Source of the DNA: Tenacibaculum tangerinum
Lineage (GTDB): Bacteria > Bacteroidota > Bacteroidia > Flavobacteriales > Flavobacteriaceae
Assembly (NCBI RefSeq): GCF_029853675.1
Contig: NZ_CP122539.1
Location: 1,683,501-1,747,500, forward strand
Length of the DNA stretch: 64,000 nucleotides
Direction: 5' to 3'
Position numbers and translations under genes: made by a program. Under the pieces are notes generated by a model, which saw nothing but the letters and a program-made list of their open reading frames with translations, was not told the DNA's origin and made no database searches. The first letter of the stretch is position 1; each line of letters starts with the position of its first letter. This document shows, piece after piece, positions 17,540-27,379 of the stretch.

Positions 17540-17890
17540 GTATTTCTTATTGTTTTTAAGGGTGTCGCAATTTACAATATTTCTAATTTCTTACAACTAA
17601 TTTAACCATAAAATCATATTCATTGACTCTTATTACGCAAGATAGAAACGATAGTTTTTGCTCTTTAGTATTACGAATCTAAGAAAAAGATTAAAATAAT
17701 ACGGTCTTAAGATTTAATATTTGTAGAATTGTAAAAAGTTAATTAATAATTTAGAAGGAAAATATAATATATTTTTTAGAAAAACGTTAATTGTTTTAAT
17801 TTTTAAGCTATGAATAGGCTAAAAAAAAGAGATATTGTGAACTCATTATAATAAAATTATATATTTGCTAAATAATTAATCAAATTTTAC
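17540..17890. other. Divergent gldJ-porV regulatory region
   Basis: A 351-bp AT-rich spacer between two divergent genes of the gliding/type IX secretion system. I see a plausible porV promoter (17835-17867) but no convincing minus-strand match for gldJ, and no ORF or strong hairpin. Confidence 0.6.
17835..17867 (+). promoter_or_regulatory. Probable porV promoter
   Basis: TTG at 17835-17837 and TATATTTG at 17860-17867 with a 22-bp spacer, slightly longer than ideal. The predicted start gives a leader of about 17 nt before ATG 17891. Confidence 0.5.
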
Positions 17891-18985
17891 ATGAAAAAAT
17901 TATCGATCATATTATTTTTTGTGTGCTTAACCTTATTAGATAAAGCACAAGCCCAAACATCAATAAATACAACAGCAATGCCCTTTTTATTGATTGTACC
18001 TGATGCTCGCGCTGGTGGTATGGGAGATATTGGAGTGGCGACCTCTTCTGATGCTTATTCAATTTTTCATAACCCTGCAAAAACTGCATTCAATCAAAAC
18101 AAAATAAGTATGGGGATAAACTATACCCCGTGGCTTAGAAATTTAACGGATGATATTTTTGTTGGTGGTGGTTCTTATGTGAACAGGTATAGTGAAAAAT
18201 CGGCATGGGGAGTTGATTTAAAGTATTTTTCTTTAGGGCAAGTAAACTTAACTACCGATGATGGTACTTCTAATGGAATAGAAAACCCTAACGAATTAGC
18301 CATTACAGGAATTTATTCATTAAAGCTTAGTGAAACATTTTCTATGGGTATTGGTTTAAAATATATTCACTCTAACTACAAGATAAGAAGCAATAATTCT
18401 AGTTTGAATCCTGTAAACTCTTTTGCAGTTGATGTTTCTGGATACTACCAATCTGAAGAAAAAAACTTTGGAAATTTTAACGGTCGTTATCGATTTGGCT
18501 TTAACATTGCAAATATTGGCCCTAAAGTTGAATATTCTGCTGGTGATCCCAACTTCATACCAACGAATGCTAAAATTGGTGGAGGTTTTGATTTTATTCT
18601 TAATGATTTTAATGTCTTAGGACTTAATTTAGAGTTTACAAAACTATTAGTTCCATCGAGCCCTGACTCAGAAAGAGGTTGGTTTGAAGGTATGTTTACT
18701 TCTTTAGGAGACCGTAGTTTTAGTGAAGAATTACAAGAAACTACTTGGGCGTTAGGCGCAGAATATCTTTATAACAATGCTTTTGCCTTAAGAGCCGGTT
18801 ATTTTCACGAAAGTGAAGAAAAAGGACAGCGACAGTATTTTACCTTAGGTACTGGGTTTTCTGCTAGAGCTTTTACATTAGATTTATCATATCTTGTAAA
18901 TACAGCCGCTGTTAACAATCCACTAGAAAACACCTTACGTTTCTCTTTGTCATTTGATTTAGGAGAACTATACGAAGTTTATTAA
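17891..18985 (+). CDS. porV: Type IX secretion outer-membrane protein PorV (LptO)
   Basis: A 364-aa outer-membrane beta-barrel of the PorV/FadL-like family. The signal peptide (1 to about 22, cleavage after QAQA) is followed by the PorV hallmark PDARAGGMGDIGVATSSDAYSIFHNPAK, given in parts: PDARAGGMG and GVATSSDAYS near residues 37-57. PorV carries cargo proteins to the sortase PorU during type IX secretion. The barrel ends with alternating strands rich in Gly and aromatics. porU is not in this window. Confidence 0.93.
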   Translation: MKKLSIILFFVCLTLLDKAQAQTSINTTAMPFLLIVPDARAGGMGDIGVATSSDAYSIFHNPAKTAFNQNKISMGINYTPWLRNLTDDIFVGGGSYVNRYSEKSAWGVDLKYFSLGQVNLTTDDGTSNGIENPNELAITGIYSLKLSETFSMGIGLKYIHSNYKIRSNNSSLNPVNSFAVDVSGYYQSEEKNFGNFNGRYRFGFNIANIGPKVEYSAGDPNFIPTNAKIGGGFDFILNDFNVLGLNLEFTKLLVPSSPDSERGWFEGMFTSLGDRSFSEELQETTWALGAEYLYNNAFALRAGYFHESEEKGQRQYFTLGTGFSARAFTLDLSYLVNTAAVNNPLENTLRFSLSFDLGELYEVY

Positions 18986-19024
18986 AAACAGTATTTTTTT
19001 ATAAATTCGTAATCACAGAATACT

Positions 19025-19051
19025 AAAGCAGTCTCTAAGACTGCTTTTTTT
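19025..19051 (+). terminator. Terminator after porV
   Basis: The stem AAAGCAGTC / GACTGCTTT with a 5-nt loop is followed by a T run. It covers the TTG at 19050, so that codon is not a likely cdd start. Confidence 0.85.
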
Positions 19052-19067
19052 GACTAATCGTTTTATC

Positions 19068-19550
19068 ATGAAAAAAATTGAGATAACTACTACCGCTACG
19101 ATATTTGATGATGTTTCGCAATTAACAACAGAAGATGCATTTTTAATACAAAAAGCAGTAGAAGCAAGACAAAAAGCGTATGCTCCGTATTCAAAATTTA
19201 ATGTAGGTGCAGCTATTCTACTAGATAATGGGCATGTTATTTTAGGCAACAATCAAGAAAGTGCCGCTTACCCTTCGGGCATGTGCGCAGAAAGGGTTGC
19301 TATTTGGAAAGCTGGCTCAGAATTCCCTAACATGAAGGTAAAAAAAATAGCCATTACGGCTGCCTCAGAAAACACTACGGTTAACAAACCCGTTGGACCT
19401 TGTGGTGCTTGTCGACAAACATTATCTGAATATGAAATCAATCAAAAACACCCTATTGAAATTATTTTTATGGGAGAAGTTGGTAAAATTATAAAAACTG
19501 AGTCCTTGCTTTCTTTATTGCCTTTTTCTTTTGACAGCTCTTATCTATAG
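19068..19550 (+). CDS. cdd: Cytidine deaminase
   Basis: A 160-aa homotetrameric-type cytidine deaminase that converts cytidine and deoxycytidine to uridines in pyrimidine salvage. Zinc ligands are C73 in CAER, with catalytic E75, and C112/C115 in PCGACRQ. FNVGAAIL and NNQESAAYPSG are canonical. ATG 19068 is preferred over TTG 19050, which lies inside the porV terminator. It follows porV, a neighbourhood common in Flavobacteriaceae. Confidence 0.94.
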   Translation: MKKIEITTTATIFDDVSQLTTEDAFLIQKAVEARQKAYAPYSKFNVGAAILLDNGHVILGNNQESAAYPSGMCAERVAIWKAGSEFPNMKVKKIAITAASENTTVNKPVGPCGACRQTLSEYEINQKHPIEIIFMGEVGKIIKTESLLSLLPFSFDSSYL

Positions 19551-19721
19551 CTAACCTGTCATTAAAATGACAAAAAAAACGTTGTTTTTTATAAAAAAGA
19601 AAATACAGTTTTTCTTTTTTAAGAATATGATAATTTTAAAAAATCGACGTAAAATAAAGAGGTTATCGACAATAAAAATGCTTTATTTGTAAGTCCTCAA
19701 CATTTAAAAATAGTATTTCTA

Positions 19722-20783
19722 ATGAAACCAGCAATTACAGGAACAGGAACTTTTATACCTTCAATCATAAAAGAAAACAGTAAGTTTAACGATAACGTCT
19801 TTTTAAATGCTGATGGTACTTCCTTCAGCAATCCGAATGCTGTAATTATTGAAAAGTTTAAATCGATTACTGGTATCGAAGAACGACGCTACGCAAAAGC
19901 TGAGTACAACACGTCTGACCTTGGTTTTTTTGCAGCAAAAAAAGCTATTGAAGATGCCAATATTACTGCTGAAGAATTAGACTATATTATTTTTGCTCAT
20001 AATTTCGGAGATGTAAAAGAAGGAGCTATTCAAAGCGATATTCTCCCCAGTTTGGCAACCCGTGTAAAATACTTGCTTGAAATTGAAAACCCTAATTGTG
20101 TAGCCTACGATATCTTATTTGGCTGTCCTGGGTGGATTGAAGGCGTTATTCAAGCACAAGCTTTTATAAAAGCTGGTATAGCTCAAAAATGCTTGGTTAT
20201 CGGAGCCGAAACACTCTCTAGAGTTATCGACGTAAACGATAGAGATTCTATGATTTATAGTGACGGTGCTGGTGCATGTATAGTTGAAGCTTCGGATAAA
20301 GATGACAGCGGAATTTTAAGTCATGCCTCACAAACCCATACAAAAGAGGAAGCTTATTATTTATTCTTTGGCAACTCTTTTGACAAGAACAAAGACAAGG
20401 ATATTCGCTATATAAAAATGCACGGACGAAAAATTTATGAATTTGCATTAAACAACGTTCCAAACGCAATGAAGATCGCTTTAGATAAAAGTGGGTTGAG
20501 TATTGACGACGTTAAAAAGGTTTTTATTCACCAGGCAAATGAGAAAATGGACGAAGCTATTATCAAACGCTTTTATCGACTGTATAAAAAACCGATTCCT
20601 GAAGGAGTAATGCCTATGAGTATTCACAAATTAGGAAATAGCTCAGTAGCCACAGTACCTACCCTACTCGACCTTGTTTTAAAAGGAAATATTGAAAACC
20701 AAGAAGTAAAAAAAGGAGAAGTTATTATTCTAGCCTCAGTAGGTGCTGGTATGAATATTAATGCAATTGTTTACAAGTATTGA
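19722..20783 (+). CDS. 3-oxoacyl-ACP synthase III family protein (FabH-like)
   Basis: A 353-aa thiolase-fold enzyme with the KAS III triad C135 (FGCPGW), H270 (FIHQANEKMD) and N306 (LGNSSVATVPT). It should condense an acyl-CoA with malonyl-ACP, or a related acyl transfer. It differs enough from housekeeping FabH (FGDVKEGAIQSDILPSLA region, long insertion near 195-235) that a specialised lipid role is possible. Not in a fatty-acid operon; guaA follows after 71 bp. Confidence 0.85.
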   Translation: MKPAITGTGTFIPSIIKENSKFNDNVFLNADGTSFSNPNAVIIEKFKSITGIEERRYAKAEYNTSDLGFFAAKKAIEDANITAEELDYIIFAHNFGDVKEGAIQSDILPSLATRVKYLLEIENPNCVAYDILFGCPGWIEGVIQAQAFIKAGIAQKCLVIGAETLSRVIDVNDRDSMIYSDGAGACIVEASDKDDSGILSHASQTHTKEEAYYLFFGNSFDKNKDKDIRYIKMHGRKIYEFALNNVPNAMKIALDKSGLSIDDVKKVFIHQANEKMDEAIIKRFYRLYKKPIPEGVMPMSIHKLGNSSVATVPTLLDLVLKGNIENQEVKKGEVIILASVGAGMNINAIVYKY

Positions 20784-20854
20784 TAGTTTTTCAGTCGTAT
20801 TAATTTCTTATTAAATATTCTCGCAAATCTAAAATCTAAGTACTATTTTTGCGC

Positions 20855-22390
20855 ATGCAACAACACAACGTACTTATATTAGATTTCGGCTCGCAATACA
20901 CACAGTTAATTGCACGCCGCGTAAGAGAATTAAACATTTATTGTGAAATTCATCCTTACAACAAAATACCACAAAATTTAAACGATTTTAAAGCCGTAAT
21001 TCTTTCAGGAAGTCCATCTTCTGTTCGTTCAGAAGAAGCTCCACATCCAGATTTATCAGAAATTAGAGGTAAAAAACCTTTATTGGCAGTATGCTACGGA
21101 GCACAATATTTAGCGCATTTTTCTGGTGGACTGGTAGCTCCTTCCAATACACGTGAATATGGAAGAGCTAATTTATCTTATGTAAAAGCAGGTGAAGATT
21201 TCTTTAAAAATATTTCAGAAGGAAGTCAAGTTTGGATGAGTCATTCAGATACGATTAAAGAATTACCAACAGGCGGTATCTTATTAGCAAGTACTCACGA
21301 TGTTGAGAATGCTGCATACAAAATAGAGAATGAAACTACCTATGCCATTCAATTTCATCCTGAAGTGTATCATTCTACAGATGGTAAACAATTATTACAG
21401 AATTTTTTAGTTACTATAGCTGGAGTTGCTCAAACTTGGACACCAGATTCTTTTGTTGATGAAACGGTTACTGAGTTAAAAGCAAAGATAGGTGATGATA
21501 AAGTTGTTTTAGGACTCTCTGGAGGTGTAGATTCAACCGTTGCAGCAGTATTATTACATAAAGCAATAGGTGCTAATTTACATTGTATTTTTGTAAACAA
21601 CGGATTGTTACGTAAAAATGAATTTTCCGATGTATTAAAACAATACGAAGGAATGGGATTGAACGTTAAAGGTGTAGATGCTTCGGCACGTTTTTTGGAT
21701 GAACTCGCAGGTTTGAGTGAACCAGAGGCTAAACGCAAAGCTATTGGTAAAGTTTTTATTGATGTTTTTGACGACGAAGCACATCAAATAGAAGATGCAA
21801 AATGGTTAGCGCAAGGAACCATTTATCCTGACGTAATTGAATCGGTTTCTGTAAACGGAGGACCATCGGCAACGATAAAAAGTCATCATAATGTAGGTGG
21901 TTTACCTGATTTTATGAAGCTAAAAGTAGTAGAACCATTACGTATGATTTTTAAAGACGAAGTGCGTCGTGTAGGTGCTTCTATGGGGATTGACAAAGAG
22001 CTGTTAGGACGTCACCCATTTCCTGGACCTGGTTTAGGTATCAGAATCTTAGGAGATATTACGGCAGAAAAAGTTCGTATATTACAAGAAGTAGACGCTA
22101 TATTCATTAATGGATTGAAAGAAAATGGTTTGTACGACAAGGTATGGCAAGCAGGTGCCATTTTATTACCTGTAAATTCTGTAGGGGTAATGGGTGATGA
22201 GAGAACCTACGAAAAAGTAGTAGCGTTACGTGCCGTAGAAAGTACCGATGGTATGACTGCAGATTGGGTAAATTTGCCCTATGAATTTTTGCAAAAAACA
22301 TCGAATAAAATAATAAATAATGTGAAAGGTGTGAATAGAGTTGTATATGATATCAGCTCAAAACCGCCAGCAACTATAGAGTGGGAATAG
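20855..22390 (+). CDS. guaA: GMP synthase (glutamine-hydrolysing)
   Basis: A 511-aa GMP synthetase that aminates XMP to GMP using glutamine and ATP. The class I amidotransferase domain has nucleophile C80 (AVCYGAQY) and the FHPEV His-Glu pair; the ATP pyrophosphatase domain has the P-loop SGGVDST; the C-terminal dimerisation domain ends TIEWE. ATG 20855 ([12 protein letters not shown]) is chosen over the TTG two codons upstream because it matches the family N-terminus. The next gene, a LysM lipoprotein, is 25 bp downstream. Confidence 0.96.
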   Translation: MQQHNVLILDFGSQYTQLIARRVRELNIYCEIHPYNKIPQNLNDFKAVILSGSPSSVRSEEAPHPDLSEIRGKKPLLAVCYGAQYLAHFSGGLVAPSNTREYGRANLSYVKAGEDFFKNISEGSQVWMSHSDTIKELPTGGILLASTHDVENAAYKIENETTYAIQFHPEVYHSTDGKQLLQNFLVTIAGVAQTWTPDSFVDETVTELKAKIGDDKVVLGLSGGVDSTVAAVLLHKAIGANLHCIFVNNGLLRKNEFSDVLKQYEGMGLNVKGVDASARFLDELAGLSEPEAKRKAIGKVFIDVFDDEAHQIEDAKWLAQGTIYPDVIESVSVNGGPSATIKSHHNVGGLPDFMKLKVVEPLRMIFKDEVRRVGASMGIDKELLGRHPFPGPGLGIRILGDITAEKVRILQEVDAIFINGLKENGLYDKVWQAGAILLPVNSVGVMGDERTYEKVVALRAVESTDGMTADWVNLPYEFLQKTSNKIINNVKGVNRVVYDISSKPPATIEWE

Positions 22391-22415
22391 TTTTTTACAA
22401 ATAACAACAAATTAG

Positions 22416-24248
22416 ATGAAGAAATTACAGTTTTTATTTTTAGCTTTTATCTTAACCTTCACCATTTCTTGTGGGCAGCAAAAACGCTACATCTCTTATA
22501 AAGTTCAAGAAGGAGAAACTATGAGAGATATTGCGAATCGCTTGGATATAAAGACAAAGGATTTATTACGTTTAAATCCCGATGTTGGAAGAAACCCAGG
22601 TGCCAATACGGTAATTGTAATTCCGAATCCTAAAATTAAAAAAAGTACTTCTTCATCTAGTGATACTGCTTCTTCATCAAAAGAAAAGGAAACAGTAGAT
22701 GATAATACCAATAATGAAGACCTTACTTCTGAAGCTAACGATACTATTTTCAAGCAGACCGTGGTTGAATATGAAACTCACACGGTGCAAAAAGGAGAAA
22801 CCGTATATCGAATTACGAGACAATACGGTATTACTAAGGACGACTTAATTAAATACAATCCTGAATACACCAATATTCAAAGCAACAATTTAAGCATCGG
22901 TCAGGTATTGAAAGTAAAAGCTATCGAAAAAACAATTACGATAGATAAAGCAGCGGTTTTAAAGAATTTTTTAACTCATACTGTAGTTAAGGATGAAACT
23001 GTTTTTGGCTTAACTCGTTTCTATAATATCACTAAAGAAGATTTACTACGATTGAATCCTGAATATCCTGATTTAGTTGACAACAATCTTTCAATTGGGC
23101 AATTACTTAAAATTAAACCTATTGAAGAAGTAAACGAAGAGGAAAATTACACCTTTTACAAGGATGAAATAATGGAAGACACCTCTATTAACCTTTCCAT
23201 TTTACTTCCTTTCAAAGCTGATGAATATTCAGAAAAAACAAGTAACGATATTTTTGATGGAAATCAACTAGCAAATATGGTAACCGATTTTTATATGGGT
23301 GCTGAAATAGCTATTGATTCTATTATAAAACAAGGAATACAGATTAATGTAGCTGTTTTTGACACAGGTAATAGAGGAGAAAATATTACTGACATACTGA
23401 ATGACAACAAGTTAGAGAATACCGATGTGATTGTTGGTCCTTTTTATTCTGATAAAGCAGAAGAGGTGGCTCGTGATATAAATGTACCCGTTGTTTTTCC
23501 TCACTACTCTAGCAAACAAAATAAATTTTCTTCTTCTAAGTTGATAAAAACCTCACCAGAAAAAGAAAGCTATACAAATTACCTAGCTTCCTACTTAAAA
23601 GCTAGTTATAAAGATCAAGAGATTTTCATTGTAAGTGATGATGAAAAAGCAACAAATACAAGAGTTTCTAAAATCATTTCCGAATTAAAAAAACATGATA
23701 GTATTCATGATATTCATGTTTTAAAACCAAAAAATGGCTATATAAAAAGAGTACGATTTACTGAAAAAATGCCTACGGAAAGACATAATTGGGTCATTAT
23801 TGCTTCTGATGATAATGTCGTTGTGGCAGATGCTTTGAACAGTATGATTAGCCTACCTGACAAGATCAATGTGCAAGTTTTTGCTATTGACAAGGGTGAA
23901 GCTTATGACAAAATTGATAATAATAAGTTAGCTCAAATTAACTTTACGTATGTTTCTAACACGTATACAGATGAAGATGCTATAGAAACAAAAGCTTTTA
24001 ACAAGAAATACTTCCAGAAGAATAATACAATTCCCACCGATTATGCTATCAAAGGATTTGACATTACGTATGATATTCTCATGCGTTTGGCTTCTGGAAA
24101 TGACCTGAAAGAAACCTTCGAAAAGGGAGTTTCTTTACGTGTTGAAAATAAGTTTGATTATAAAAAGAAAGTCCTTGGAAGCAGCTACAATAGGGGTTTG
24201 TTTGTTATTAAATATAATAGAGATCTTAGTTTAAGCAGATTAAGATAA
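22416..24248 (+). CDS. Lipoprotein with three LysM domains and a periplasmic-binding-protein-like domain
   Basis: A 610-aa protein with an N-terminal signal and probable lipobox (TISC, Cys19). Three LysM peptidoglycan-binding modules follow at about 26-70, 120-166 and 186-233, each with a GETxxxI/L-type start or equivalent and NP(D/E)-type centre. A C-terminal type 1 periplasmic-binding fold (about 262-610) includes NLSILLPFKAD and DVIVGPFYSDKA. It probably binds peptidoglycan and may sense or scaffold wall enzymes. It probably shares a transcript with guaA. Function not established. Confidence 0.85.
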   Translation: MKKLQFLFLAFILTFTISCGQQKRYISYKVQEGETMRDIANRLDIKTKDLLRLNPDVGRNPGANTVIVIPNPKIKKSTSSSSDTASSSKEKETVDDNTNNEDLTSEANDTIFKQTVVEYETHTVQKGETVYRITRQYGITKDDLIKYNPEYTNIQSNNLSIGQVLKVKAIEKTITIDKAAVLKNFLTHTVVKDETVFGLTRFYNITKEDLLRLNPEYPDLVDNNLSIGQLLKIKPIEEVNEEENYTFYKDEIMEDTSINLSILLPFKADEYSEKTSNDIFDGNQLANMVTDFYMGAEIAIDSIIKQGIQINVAVFDTGNRGENITDILNDNKLENTDVIVGPFYSDKAEEVARDINVPVVFPHYSSKQNKFSSSKLIKTSPEKESYTNYLASYLKASYKDQEIFIVSDDEKATNTRVSKIISELKKHDSIHDIHVLKPKNGYIKRVRFTEKMPTERHNWVIIASDDNVVVADALNSMISLPDKINVQVFAIDKGEAYDKIDNNKLAQINFTYVSNTYTDEDAIETKAFNKKYFQKNNTIPTDYAIKGFDITYDILMRLASGNDLKETFEKGVSLRVENKFDYKKKVLGSSYNRGLFVIKYNRDLSLSRLR

Positions 24249-24272
24249 CCTACTTCAAATAAAAGTAATCAC

Positions 24273-24306
24273 ATCCGAAATTATAGCATTAGTTTCGGAT
24301 TTTTTT
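24273..24306 (+). terminator. Terminator after the LysM lipoprotein gene
   Basis: The stem ATCCGAAA / TTTCGGAT (24273-24280, 24293-24300) with a 12-nt loop is followed by six T. It lies at the convergent end of the polysaccharide locus. Confidence 0.82.
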
Positions 24307-25354
24307 ATGATTCGTATAGCTGCTGATAGTACTTTTGGTAGTCTCCGCTCGTTACATTATGTACCCAATCTTCATTTGTCAAATACCACTGTACCGTTTT
24401 TTTAATTCCTTCTTCAAACTGTAAAGAAGGCTCCCAACCTAACTGCATTTTAAGTTTTGATGCGTCTATTGCATAACGATAATCATGCCCTGCTCTATCT
24501 TTAATATACGTAATTAGTTTTTCAGAAGTTCCTTCTTCTCTACCTAACTGCTTATCTACTGTTTTTATAAGAAGATGTATCAAGTCGATATTTTTCCACT
24601 CATTAAATCCGCCAATGTTATAGGTTTCTCCTAATTTTCCTTGATGAAAAATACGATCGATTGCTCGAGCGTGGTCTTCTACATATAACCAATCTCGAAC
24701 ATTTTCTCCTTTTCCGTAGACTGGTAAAGGCTTGTTTTTACAAATATTATTGATAAATAATGGAATTAGCTTCTCAGGAAATTGATGCGAACCATAATTA
24801 TTGGAGCAGTTAGAAATTACAATCGGCAATCCATAGGTATTGTGATAAGCTCTTACAAAATGGTCTGACGATGCTTTGGATGCTGAATAAGGCGATTTTG
24901 GATTGTAAGGAGTCTGTTCTGTAAAAAAGCCATCGTCTCCCAAGCTTCCATAGACCTCATCGGTAGAAATATGATAAAAACGTTTTCCTTCAAAATTACC
25001 ATTCCAACTATTTTTCGCCGCTTCTAACAAATTCAATGTTCCGTAAACATTCGTTCTTACAAATGATAATGGATTGGTAATAGAACGGTCTACATGCGAC
25101 TCTGCAGCTAAGTGAATGACACCATCAAATATATACTTAGTAAACAGTTTTTTTACCAAATCTTCATCACAAACATCACCCTTAACAAAGGTGTAATTCG
25201 GACGCCCCTCAATATCTTTTAAATTTTCTAGATTGCCTGCATAAGTCAACGCATCTAAGTTAACAATATGATATTCAGGGTAGGTATTCACAAATAAGCG
25301 AACTACATGTGAACCTATAAAACCTGCTCCTCCTGTTATTAAAATGTATTTCAT
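24305..25354 (-). CDS. rfbB: dTDP-glucose 4,6-dehydratase RmlB
   Basis: A 349-aa extended SDR that turns dTDP-glucose into dTDP-4-keto-6-deoxyglucose. It has the NAD motif GGAGFIG (about 8-14), the catalytic STDEVYG with Asp-Glu, and YSASK with the Tyr-Lys pair. ATG 25354 gives MKYILITGG; the longer frame to 25381 adds an unlikely N-terminus. It is last in the minus-strand run rmlA-rmlC-rmlB. No rmlD follows, so the final sugar may not be rhamnose or the reductase is elsewhere. Confidence 0.94.
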   Translation of the reverse strand: MKYILITGGAGFIGSHVVRLFVNTYPEYHIVNLDALTYAGNLENLKDIEGRPNYTFVKGDVCDEDLVKKLFTKYIFDGVIHLAAESHVDRSITNPLSFVRTNVYGTLNLLEAAKNSWNGNFEGKRFYHISTDEVYGSLGDDGFFTEQTPYNPKSPYSASKASSDHFVRAYHNTYGLPIVISNCSNNYGSHQFPEKLIPLFINNICKNKPLPVYGKGENVRDWLYVEDHARAIDRIFHQGKLGETYNIGGFNEWKNIDLIHLLIKTVDKQLGREEGTSEKLITYIKDRAGHDYRYAIDASKLKMQLGWEPSLQFEEGIKKTVQWYLTNEDWVHNVTSGDYQKYYQQLYES

Positions 25355-25386
25355 AAAAAGTTTAGTATATAAACTCCTCAAAGTTA

Positions 25387-25941
25387 CTAATAAATGAATG
25401 GAGTTTGTAATGCTTTAAAAGTAGAAAGCTGTTGGTCTTTTGAAGAAAGTATCACTTTCTTTGGATTGATTTTCCAGTCGATATTTAACGTTGTGTCGTT
25501 CCAAACAATTCCTGAGTCGTATTCAAGGGCATACCAATTATCTACTTTATATGCAAAAATAGCTTCTTTAGATAAAGTTACAAATCCATGAGCAAAACCT
25601 CTCGGAATAAACACTTGCTTTTTATTTTCTTCGGATAATTCTACAGCAATATGCTTTCCATAAGTAGGCGAGTTTTTTCTAACATCTATTACTACATCTA
25701 AGACTTTTCCTTGTACACAACGCACTAGCTTTGCTTGAGCATACGGTGGTTTTTGGAAATGCAAGCCTCGTAAAGCACCAAAAGTCGATTTCGATTCATT
25801 GTCTTGCACAAAGTTTACTTGCCCTATATTTTCTTCAAATTCTTTCTGGTTGAACGATTCAAAAAAATACCCTCTTTGATCTCCAAAAACTTTGGGTTCA
25901 ATAACAACAACTTCAGGAATATCCGTTTTTGTAAAATTCAT
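25387..25941 (-). CDS. rfbC: dTDP-4-dehydrorhamnose 3,5-epimerase RmlC
   Basis: A 184-aa cupin epimerase of dTDP-4-keto-6-deoxyglucose. LRGLHFQKPPYAQAKLV carries the catalytic His (around residue 62), with the Asp-Val strand VLDVVIDVRKNS and the PRGFAHGF loop after it. Length normal. It is 2 bp from rmlA, so co-transcribed. Confidence 0.94.
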   Translation of the reverse strand: MNFTKTDIPEVVVIEPKVFGDQRGYFFESFNQKEFEENIGQVNFVQDNESKSTFGALRGLHFQKPPYAQAKLVRCVQGKVLDVVIDVRKNSPTYGKHIAVELSEENKKQVFIPRGFAHGFVTLSKEAIFAYKVDNWYALEYDSGIVWNDTTLNIDWKINPKKVILSSKDQQLSTFKALQTPFIY

Positions 25942-25943
25942 CG

Positions 25944-26819
25944 TTACTCTTTTCCTATGTTAACTAAGTATTGTCCGTAGCTACTTTTTTGCAAGGGTGC
26001 TGCCAATTTTCTAATTTGTTCTTTATTGATATACCCCATATACAAAGCTATCTCTTCTATACAAGCTACTTTTAACCCTTGACGTTTTTCTATAGTTTCA
26101 ATAAACTGACTTGCTTCTAATAAAGAATCATGCGTTCCTGTATCTAACCATGCATAGCCACGACCCATCAATGCAACTTTTAACTGGTCGTTTTCTAAAT
26201 AATATCGATTCACGGACGTAATTTCTAATTCTCCTCTTTGAGAAGGTTGTACATCTTTAGCTACTTCTATCACATTATTCGGATAAAAATACAAGCCAAC
26301 TACGGCATAATTAGACGTTGGATTCGTTGGTTTTTCGATGATAGAAATCGCCCTTCCATCATCATCAAAATCCACCACACCGTAGCGTTGTGGGTCTTTG
26401 ACAGTATAGCCAAAAATAGTGGCTTTATTTTCTTTCTTAACATTGTTTATCGCAGCTTGCAATAGTTCAGGTAATCCATGTCCGTAGAAGATATTGTCTC
26501 CTAAGATTAAACATACATCATCACTTCCTATAAACTCTTCACCAATAATGAATGCTTGCGCCAATCCATCTGGTGAAGGTTGTTCGGCATAACTCAGTTG
26601 AATCCCTAAGTCACTTCCATCTCCTAATAACTTTTGAAAACTTGGCAAATCTTCTGGAGTAGAAATAATCAAAATTTCTCGAATACCAGCCAACATCAAT
26701 ACCGATAAAGGATAGTAAATCATCGGTTTATCGTACACAGGAAGCAGCTGTTTAGAGACTCCTTTAGTGATAGGATATAACCGTGTTCCTGATCCGCCTG
26801 CTAGTATGATGCCTTTCAT
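25944..26819 (-). CDS. rfbA: Glucose-1-phosphate thymidylyltransferase RmlA
   Basis: A 291-aa nucleotidyltransferase that makes dTDP-glucose from dTTP and glucose-1-phosphate. It has the pyrophosphorylase signature [20 protein letters not shown] (8-27), given here as GSGTRLYP plus [11 protein letters not shown], and LGDNIFYG with the metal Asp. It is the first enzyme of the deoxyhexose branch, 6 bp downstream of the sugar transferase gene. Confidence 0.95.
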   Translation of the reverse strand: MKGIILAGGSGTRLYPITKGVSKQLLPVYDKPMIYYPLSVLMLAGIREILIISTPEDLPSFQKLLGDGSDLGIQLSYAEQPSPDGLAQAFIIGEEFIGSDDVCLILGDNIFYGHGLPELLQAAINNVKKENKATIFGYTVKDPQRYGVVDFDDDGRAISIIEKPTNPTSNYAVVGLYFYPNNVIEVAKDVQPSQRGELEITSVNRYYLENDQLKVALMGRGYAWLDTGTHDSLLEASQFIETIEKRQGLKVACIEEIALYMGYINKEQIRKLAAPLQKSSYGQYLVNIGKE

Positions 26820-26825
26820 ATAGAT

Positions 26826-27377
26826 TTATTCTTTTATTCTATCTCCAGAACCTTTACCTCCAACTGTTGCTAAAATATAATGAAAATATTTTTTTACCGT
26901 TAACGATTCTAACATTTCAGCGTCAATCTCTGCAAGCTTTTTAGGAGTAGACATATCTACTTCATTTATTTGAGCTAAACCAGTGATACCTGGTAAAAAG
27001 TTATATACTCCTCTTTTACTCCTCTCTTTAATTAACTCTTCTTGATTAAAAAGATTAGGTCTCGGTCCTACCAAGCTCATATCTCCTTTTAATACATTAA
27101 TAAGTTGTGGTAATTCATCTAATTTTGAACTTCTTAAAAAAGTTCCTAATTTTGTTACTGAACTACTATTAGCTAGATGCGTTGCTACTGATTGAGTACT
27201 AACACTCATAGTCCTGAACTTTAATAGCGTAAATGACTTTTGATTTTTACCTACTCTTTCTTGTTTAAAAAGCGGTGAACCAGTATCAAACAACCCTAAT
27301 ACATATATGGCTAACCCTATTGGCCATAAAAGTAAAATTCCAAAAAGTGAAAATACAAAATCAAAAAATCGTATCAT
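26826..27377 (-). CDS. PglC/WcaJ-type initiating sugar-phosphate transferase
   Basis: A 183-aa small polyprenyl-phosphate phosphoglycosyltransferase, the minimal PglC form. An N-terminal re-entrant membrane helix (about 5-28) precedes the catalytic segment: KFRTM (about 53), the Asp-Glu dyad in SKLDELPQL, and SLVGPRP. These enzymes move the first sugar-1-phosphate to undecaprenyl phosphate, which starts assembly of a repeat unit for capsule or O-antigen. The C-terminus lies beside the rml genes; the substrate is unknown. Confidence 0.9.
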   Translation of the reverse strand: MIRFFDFVFSLFGILLLWPIGLAIYVLGLFDTGSPLFKQERVGKNQKSFTLLKFRTMSVSTQSVATHLANSSSVTKLGTFLRSSKLDELPQLINVLKGDMSLVGPRPNLFNQEELIKERSKRGVYNFLPGITGLAQINEVDMSTPKKLAEIDAEMLESLTVKKYFHYILATVGGKGSGDRIKE

Positions 27378-27379
27378 AG

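Noticed and set aside
20844..20851. TATTTTTG just before guaA as its promoter
   Set aside because: It is 3 bp from the ATG, so transcription would start inside the gene, and no -33 box lies at the right distance.
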